From positions 1 through 42,758 of the forward strand of contig NW_014013518.1 in the NCBI RefSeq assembly GCF_000611645.1: a DNA stretch of 42,758 nt, in the 5' to 3' direction. Position 1 is the stretch's first letter; each line of letters starts with the position of its first letter. The translations under genes and the position numbers were made by a program. A model generated the notes under the pieces. That model was not told where the DNA came from. It searched no databases and worked only from the letters and a program-made list of their open reading frames with translations. Source of the stretch: Monoraphidium neglectum (taxonomy: Eukaryota; Chlorophyta; Chlorophyceae; Sphaeropleales; Selenastraceae). Below, one piece after another: positions 37,471 through 42,758 of the stretch.

Positions 37471-38596
37471 AAGCACGGGCGCAGCGCCGGGCGCCGCAGT
37501 GGAGCACGCGGCGCAACACCAACAGCGCGCCGCAGAGCAGAGACTGCCAAGCGAGCTGCCACGCCGTGCCGCGCAGTGAACAGGTCCCTAGAGCTGTTTA
37601 TTATTCACACATGGCTGCGGCTGCACAACACAAATGATCCACGACCTGAACAGCAAGCGAGGGCTTTTGCGACAACAAGCCACAGAACACTTCGTGTCCA
37701 AGCTGATGGAGTTCCACGCATCAGCCACAAGAACCTACAAGGCAAAATAAGCGAGGAGGAGCCGAAGAGGGACAACCAAGGGTCGTTGGACGGGAGGCGG
37801 GTGATCGCCCTCGTGGTCTCTGGACCGCTTCGGCTTCCTCGCTACGGTATGATACGGTACTGAAATAATTATCAACCCAGAACGGCGCTGGGGCGACGGA
37901 TAACGCATGCGGGCTTGTTCGCCCATGACCTGCCTGCCTTTCTGCCTGTTGCCCATGGGGTGATTGAGTGATGAGCACCCCTGGTCCCACAATCCTTGCG
38001 TGCCCCGGCAAGAGTCCTCATGCTGCACTATGATACCAACTACCGGTATTGCGCTAGGATGATATGCTACAAGAAGCGAACTGTGCCGGTGCATTCATCA
38101 GGGAAGAAGCTACTTCAAATGTTTACTTTTATTGATGCCAGCTTCAGCCCCAGCATGTAATATGGGATGCCCACATCCACTGCTGACATCATCATCACAC
38201 AGTCACTCCCTGTTTACAGCCAGTCGACCTGACTCGACTTGCTATAAGCCTTTGCATGTCTCTACCCGCTGCAATAGTTCATGGTATGAAACACAAAAAA
38301 TGCTGGAACAGCTGCTGGTCTTGGATGTAGCCCGTAGTTTGAACAAATCGTTCACATATGGCTAACAAGCCCGAGCGAAGACAAGGATATGGATTGTTTT
38401 CACAGCGTCCTGAGGTCGCGTGCTTCTGGAGCCACCCAGGTCCTATGGGATTGAACAACACAGCATCCCAATGCTACATCCCATGAGCCTGGATGGCTCC
38501 AGGACCGGGCGACCGCGGGATCGTGCAACAATCCTAATCCTAATCCACATGTGGGAACGGTGATGCTATGCACAGCATCACCGTTGTGTGAGATTC

Positions 38597-38666
<70 letters not shown>

Positions 38667-38742
38667 ACACAGGCAGTAACGCCCGCATGAATTGAGGAAG
38701 AGGGGGCTGGCCGCTGCGCCGCCCCCTCCCCCACCAAAGTAA
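37471..38742. other. Intergenic: RING gene 5' flank up to the transposon cluster
   Basis: No gene recognised. The right end contains a short AATCCT tandem (about 38532-38548), a GA microsatellite and a hairpin of TGATGCTATGCACAGCATCA (38562-38581). The boundary between host sequence and the retrotransposon fragment is not defined. Confidence 0.4.
38599..38664. repeat. (GA)33 microsatellite
   Basis: Thirty-three perfect GA units, a polypurine run of 66 bp on the plus strand. Confidence 0.97.
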
Positions 38743-38831
38743 TGGGGAGGGGGCCAATCCCCCTATAGGCAGATGAAGTGCCAGGCAGATGAAGTGCCTG
38801 ATGAGGCCGGCTTTCCGTCGCGCATGCCCTA
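38743..38831 (+). pseudogene. Left fragment of a non-LTR retrotransposon RT frame, interrupted by CACTA element
   Basis: The frame is open from just after TAA at 38740 and reads ...QADEVPDEAGFPSRMP up to the insertion point. When the 3606-bp insertion (element plus one CTA) is left out, this frame runs directly into the reverse transcriptase frame that resumes at 42438. No start codon or ORF1 was seen to the left, so the copy may be 5' truncated. Confidence 0.65.
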
Positions 38832-38856
38832 CACTACCAACAAAAGGGGCTAGTTA
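38832..38856 (+). repeat. Left terminal inverted repeat of CACTA element
   Basis: Begins CACTACCAAC, then AAAAGGGGC, ending AGTTA. It matches the reverse complement of 42409-42434 apart from A/G and T/C changes and one missing C. Confidence 0.9.
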
Positions 38857-39310
38857 TTTTGGTTATTTCCCATAGGATTCTCAGCAGAATAACATGTGTT
38901 ATGCGCGCACATAACACTCCGATTCCCATTGATAACCGGAGTAAATTTGTCCCTATGATATGGAGGCTAACCCACTGATAACACGCTGGTTATCCGGTGA
39001 ACCTGTTAACATGGTTAACAACTGCTGTTACCTGTTATTTTTGTTAACTTGGATATCTGGTTATCTGTCATATCTGGATAACTTTGTTATCTGCTTAACT
39101 TGGATAACTGGTTATTTGGATATCGGGTTATGTGCTTTGAACACAAATAACCATGTTATCAAACCACTGTTATACGTTATCTGCAGTAACCGGGCAAAGA
39201 GACCGTAAATTTGTTATCTGCCATCACTAGCTGTTATGTGGGTGATCCTGCTATCCCCCTTACTCGCTGTTACGGCTATGATCATGCCGTCTCTAACCAC
39301 CTGCTGTTAC
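38850..39310. repeat. Left subterminal region rich in GTTA/TAAC motifs
   Basis: About 34 GTTA or TAAC tetramers in 460 bp, with GTTA the commoner orientation (about 20 to 14 by eye). Many are part of GTTAAC, GTTATC or GATAAC. The region is strikingly AT-rich compared with its surroundings. Confidence 0.8.
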
Positions 39311-41320
39311 GTTTGCAGTCGCGTGTATTGCAACCACCCGCTGCGCACCATGGTGCTTGTGCGGAATCCCCTTATCATCAAAGAGCATGGATGGTGCGCC
39401 TTGCACAAACAGCTCTCCAATGCACCCTACAACTCTGCAGCCTGCCCATGCTGCCTCTCACCTGGATGCTCCCTCCACCCTCCTTGTGCATGGTGCCTAT
39501 GCCAGCGCCGCCAACCGGCTACAGTCCACCGAGGGTTCTCAATGCCATCGCCACTGGCACTGCCGCCGCTGCTTCCGCTGTCACCAACCACCCCTAGGCT
39601 GAGCATAGAGCTGTTTAACGTCCAGGTTGAAGGGCCTTGGTCGAGTGCTTGAGCTCACCTGAGTTGAACGGGTATCGGCGTGGGACATTCGTAAGGTCAC
39701 CGCAAGGTTGCATGATGCTGCCTGGCTGTGGAGTTTGGGGAGCTTGTAAGATCGCCTTGCCCCACTGAAACGGGTGATATGCAAAGCAACCATTCGTTGG
39801 CGCAGTGGGTCCTCACATTCTAGGCTTCTCACTACTGATGTGGTGGCATGTTGACATGTCTTGAGCTGAAGCCAAAGCAATGCACCTGCCCCCACGCACC
39901 TTGTCGCCGCCTCCATTATGCCGTTGTCGATCACCCCCATTCAGCATGTGCAGTGCCCGCAATCCTCAGGTGATGCCGGGCACCCTGCACAGATGAACGC
40001 GCCCATTCCCACACTGCCCGCGGTGGCGACCTGTGGTTGCAGCACCGTCGGACATGCGCATGAGTGGCATTGATCGAAAATCGACGAGCACATCGTTTAA
40101 TTGGGCAAGCATGTTGGCCGCACAGCTGACCGCGCAGCACACATACAACCACGCTGCTGGCCCGCCGGCGCACGGTCATGAGACCACTGTCGCAGCTGCA
40201 CTACGGACGGCGCGCCTTGAGTGTGCAGGATTGCCCGCACACCACCACTTGGCCCCGCACACCACCTAGCCAGCCTTGCACACCAGGACGATGCTCCTGT
40301 CACTGGTCTGATAATGCCGGTCTCCTGCGCCAAGATCAGGCCGACTCACCGAGCAGGATCGTTTGCAGGTCCAGAGATCTGACATGCACACCAAAGTGGT
40401 TGGCAAGATCATCTTCGGCCCCTGCGTGGCTGATCGGCGCACTATGAGATATATTATATCATGATCAGAAAGCTGACTCGCTCCTGGAGCTGCGCTAGCA
40501 AGCAAACGCCGGAGCAACTGGGGTGCGACAAACAAGCTGATCGCACACTTTCTGGGTGGTGGCGCACCACGAACCAATGATCAAGGAATCGAATAAATTG
40601 CTGAGAGAGTCTGGAGGCGGGGAGCAACCGGATGACGCAGTGCCACAATGATCTGAGGACAGCAGTGCGTTGGAGTAGTGTCGCGGTTGCAGTTGATCAA
40701 ACAAATATACTTTGACTTCAATGTGTTTTGTGTTTCAAGAATTGAACAAACATCCTTACAGCCTGTGTGGCAAACACCACTCAACAGGGGAAGTTCGCAT
40801 GTTGCTGCGAGCCATTACCGCTAGAGCAAGGTGTAAAATGTACGGTCATATTTTGTCATCTGCATCTAAGGCCGTGGGATGCTGTCCAGCGGTGCAGGCT
40901 CCAATGCATCGTCACTGCAGTAGAGCCATGCATGCTGCGCCGGACCACAAAGCAGCATGCACTGGCTGGACCCACAAGCAAGGGTCTCTGAGATTGCGTG
41001 TGGTGAGTTGCGAGTGTGCGGGTTGTCACGGGTGCAAAAATGCAGCTTGTTGTGCGCTGCGGCACGCCCTCGCGCACGCATCGGAATGGGTGAAAGCGGT
41101 GAGCTGGGCACCGAGCGCCCCACACACGCACCCCGGGGCGACAGATCGTATTCCGCGCACGCTGGTCACGTTATCACGATATACCCAAAGAATCCCCCAA
41201 CACAGTACTTTACGCCATTGATGTCAAAAATGGAATGGTAGCTGGTAGTGGCGTGCCTCGCTTCAGCTGTTGCCGACCACCTCACTCCCTTTCCTCTCTC
41301 ATTTGCTGCTGACCTTGCAG

Positions 41321-41452
41321 TTGGTGGCAGCAGTCGACAGCCCGTGCTTGCTGGAGCGGCTACTGTACTGCAAAACGTTTGTGGTGATGGATGAAGTGGA
41401 TCGCTTCACTACAGTGCTGGACGTACATGCTCCCCAGTCGAGGTTTGTGTAG
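41321..41452 (+). pseudogene. Exon-like fragment inside the CACTA element
   Basis: A pyrimidine-rich tract and GCAG at 41317-41320 precede a 43-codon frame with balanced composition (LVAAVDSPCLLERLLY..., VVMDEVDRFTTVLDV) ending in TAG at 41450. It could be the last exon of a decayed transposon gene or a captured host exon. No family recognised. Confidence 0.3.
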
Positions 41453-41547
41453 AGGCGCATGAAGTTGAAACGGAGAGCTTGTGACTGCATTATGTGGCAA
41501 GGTATTTTGTGCTGTCCCTTGGGATGGCATTGCTCTACGTCATTGAT

Positions 41548-41548
<1 letters not shown>

Positions 41549-41608
<60 letters not shown>

Positions 41609-41621
41609 ACACACACACACA
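41549..41621. repeat. (AC)n microsatellite in CACTA element
   Basis: AC dinucleotide run interrupted once by AT, followed by CG/CA-rich sequence to about 41680. Confidence 0.95.
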
Positions 41622-42084
41622 CGCGCACGCGCGCGCGCACGCACCCATGCGCGCACGCACGCACGCATGTACGTGTCTGCTCACGTGCACACTCACACAC
41701 TAGCACACACGCAAGGATGTGGTATTTAATGATGCTCCGTCACACCATTTGCTAAAAGCGCAGCGTGCGGGCACACCGCCACCAGCAACAAGCAACGCTG
41801 CACAGCAATCCCTGGGTTCAAGGCCCAGAGCAATGTGCCTCATGCATGCATGCGTGGTGGTTGGGGGGTGGGTTGCTCTTAGCATCTCGCTGTGCACACA
41901 TTTTCATCATTCATGGGCGCGCTTGTATGGTGCTGGCGCCTGGAAACCTTGCTCGTATGCAGCATGGCCAGGTTGGCGTTGTGTTGACTCGCCGTGGACT
42001 CAGCACACATGAGTAACACCTCCTTGCACCCCTACATCAACGTGCTTGACACTCTGGCGATGTGTACCGTGGTAACCTGCTATC

Positions 42085-42420
42085 ATGCAAGGCGTTACGC
42101 TCATCAACCAAGCTAACCTGCGGAAAACAAGGTAGGTTATGCACCCCTTTGTTGACCATAACAACTTAACACAGTAACACTGGTTACCAAGGAGAAGAAA
42201 AGTGTTAACACACATGTTATCACGCAAACCTGCACTACCCGTGCATAACCTAGCATGTTAGCCTGGCAGTAACACGTGTGTTACATTTTAACACTGATAA
42301 CACTGATAACCTGAGGTAAATCAGCAATAACAGGATGTTAATCAAGTTAACGGCCATAACCTCTGCATAACCCGCGGTGATTTGCTAACACGGCGATAAC
42401 AAGGGCCTTAACTGGCCCCG
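42085..42420. repeat. Right subterminal region rich in TAAC/GTTA motifs
   Basis: About 26 TAAC or GTTA tetramers in 335 bp, TAAC being commoner (about 17 to 9), the opposite bias to the left end. Includes an ACACTGATAAC tandem pair near 42290-42310. Confidence 0.8.
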
Positions 42421-42434
42421 TTTCGTTGGTAGTG
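42409..42434 (-). repeat. Right terminal inverted repeat of CACTA element
   Basis: Read on the minus strand it begins CACTACCAAC, then GAAACGGGGC, ending CAGTTA; the counterpart of the left repeat. The CTA duplication follows at 42435. Confidence 0.9.
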
Positions 42435-42758
42435 CTACTATGCGTCGGAAGTGCTGGTGCAGCTGCGCGCCCTGCGGGGCGGCGCGGCGGCTGGCCTCGA
42501 CGGCCTCGGCGCTGACCTGCTCAAGGGCGCATGGAAGTGGGTTGAGGACGCTGAGGGGCGCCGCCGGCGGGTCAACGCCCTGGCCGAGCCCCTCGCTGCA
42601 GTATTTGACCGCACCTTTCGAGCGGGCTACCCTGCCGCTTGGAACGTGCAGCCTTTGACACAGGTTTTCAAGGGCAAAGGGCTTGAGGCAGACCGCAATA
42701 ATTACCGCCCAATCCAGGTGCAGTGCTCGCTTGCCAAACTGTTCCACAAGGTCGTGCA
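42435..42758 (+). pseudogene. Non-LTR retrotransposon reverse transcriptase, right of the CACTA insertion, 3' cut by window
   Basis: From 42438 the frame reads YYASEVLVQLRALRGG, AAGLDGLGADLLKG, LAEPLAAVFDRTFRAGYP and QVFKGKGLEADRNNYRPIQV. These match the start of LINE-type reverse transcriptases: a GxDGL segment, P-x-x-W, V-x-K-G-K and NYRPI followed by a K-x-x-x-K/V helix. The frame is open to the end of the window, so the catalytic core lies beyond. It is classed as a pseudogene because the CACTA element splits the frame at MPYY. Confidence 0.8.

Larger units (their letters stand above)
39311..42084. other. Internal region of CACTA element, no transposase recognised
   Basis: Holds several short open frames on both strands (for example 39211-39597 and 39581-39940) with no transposase signature that I can see, an AC microsatellite and one exon-like piece (41321-41452). 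It may be filler or captured host sequence. Confidence 0.5.
38832..42434. mobile_element. CACTA (En/Spm) DNA transposon, 3603 bp
   Basis: Both ends start 5'-CACTACCAAC reading inward. Terminal inverted repeats of 25 bp (left) and 26 bp (right) differ by two substitutions and one 1-bp indel. A 3-bp target-site duplication, CTA, sits at 38829-38831 and 42435-42437. CACTA-starting ends plus a 3-bp duplication define the CACTA superfamily. Several hundred bases inside each end are packed with TAAC/GTTA motifs, the expected place for transposase-binding subterminal repeats. The internal 2.8 kb has no transposase I can recognise and includes a CA microsatellite, so the copy is probably non-autonomous or decayed. 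The near-identical ends and intact duplication suggest a fairly recent insertion. Confidence 0.88.

Noticed and set aside
38562..38581. Perfect hairpin TGATGCTATGCACAGCATCA as a transposon end
   Set aside because: Short stem next to the GA tract, with no duplicated target site or partner repeat found.

Overview
The window is nuclear DNA from a green alga, most likely a chlorophycean of the Chlamydomonas/Volvox/Sphaeropleales kind. The evidence is high GC, many short introns, long CAG/CTG and CA/TG tracts, TGTAA-type poly(A) signals 80-400 nt after most stop codons, a plastid ClpR-type subunit, an OPR-like organelle RNA-binding protein and a cilium (dynein assembly) gene. Species cannot be assigned from sequence alone. 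All gene models were built by hand from reading frame, GT/GC-AG splice sites and remembered family sequences; no search was run.

Left third (1-16 kb). The 3' part of VPS52 (+, GARP tethering complex) comes first. A small secreted, probably GPI-anchored Kunitz protease-inhibitor protein (+) follows, then a large Gln-rich OPR-like protein (+). The OPR-like gene converges on a chloroplast ClpR subunit gene (-), their poly(A) signals lying about 90 bp apart. Upstream of the Clp gene, also on the minus strand, is a bromodomain plus NET (GTE/BET) transcription regulator with a 736-bp assembly gap in one intron.

Middle (17-31 kb). A ZMYND10-like dynein-arm assembly factor (-) shares a 259-bp divergent promoter with a gene for a protein starting MGC (+, probable acylation site). 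A tiny complex I B12/NDUFB3 subunit gene (-) is divergent from phosphopantetheine adenylyltransferase (+, CoA synthesis). These are followed by TRM61 (+, tRNA m1A58 methyltransferase with a 55-residue polyQ insert) and a TLC-domain membrane protein (+).

Right (32-42.8 kb). A complete 377-residue actin gene (+) converges on a RING-H2 E3 ligase gene (-). The rest is a nested transposon. A 3.6-kb CACTA (En/Spm) DNA transposon has 25/26-bp terminal inverted repeats, a CTA target-site duplication and dense TAAC/GTTA subterminal motifs. It sits inside the reverse transcriptase frame of a non-LTR retrotransposon that runs off the window end.

The genes are unrelated housekeeping, organelle and cilium functions, as expected for eukaryotic nuclear gene order; there is no operon. 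The most notable points are the nested CACTA element, a ZMYND10 homologue in which I cannot find the MYND finger, the Kunitz/GPI protein and the polyQ insertion in TRM61.
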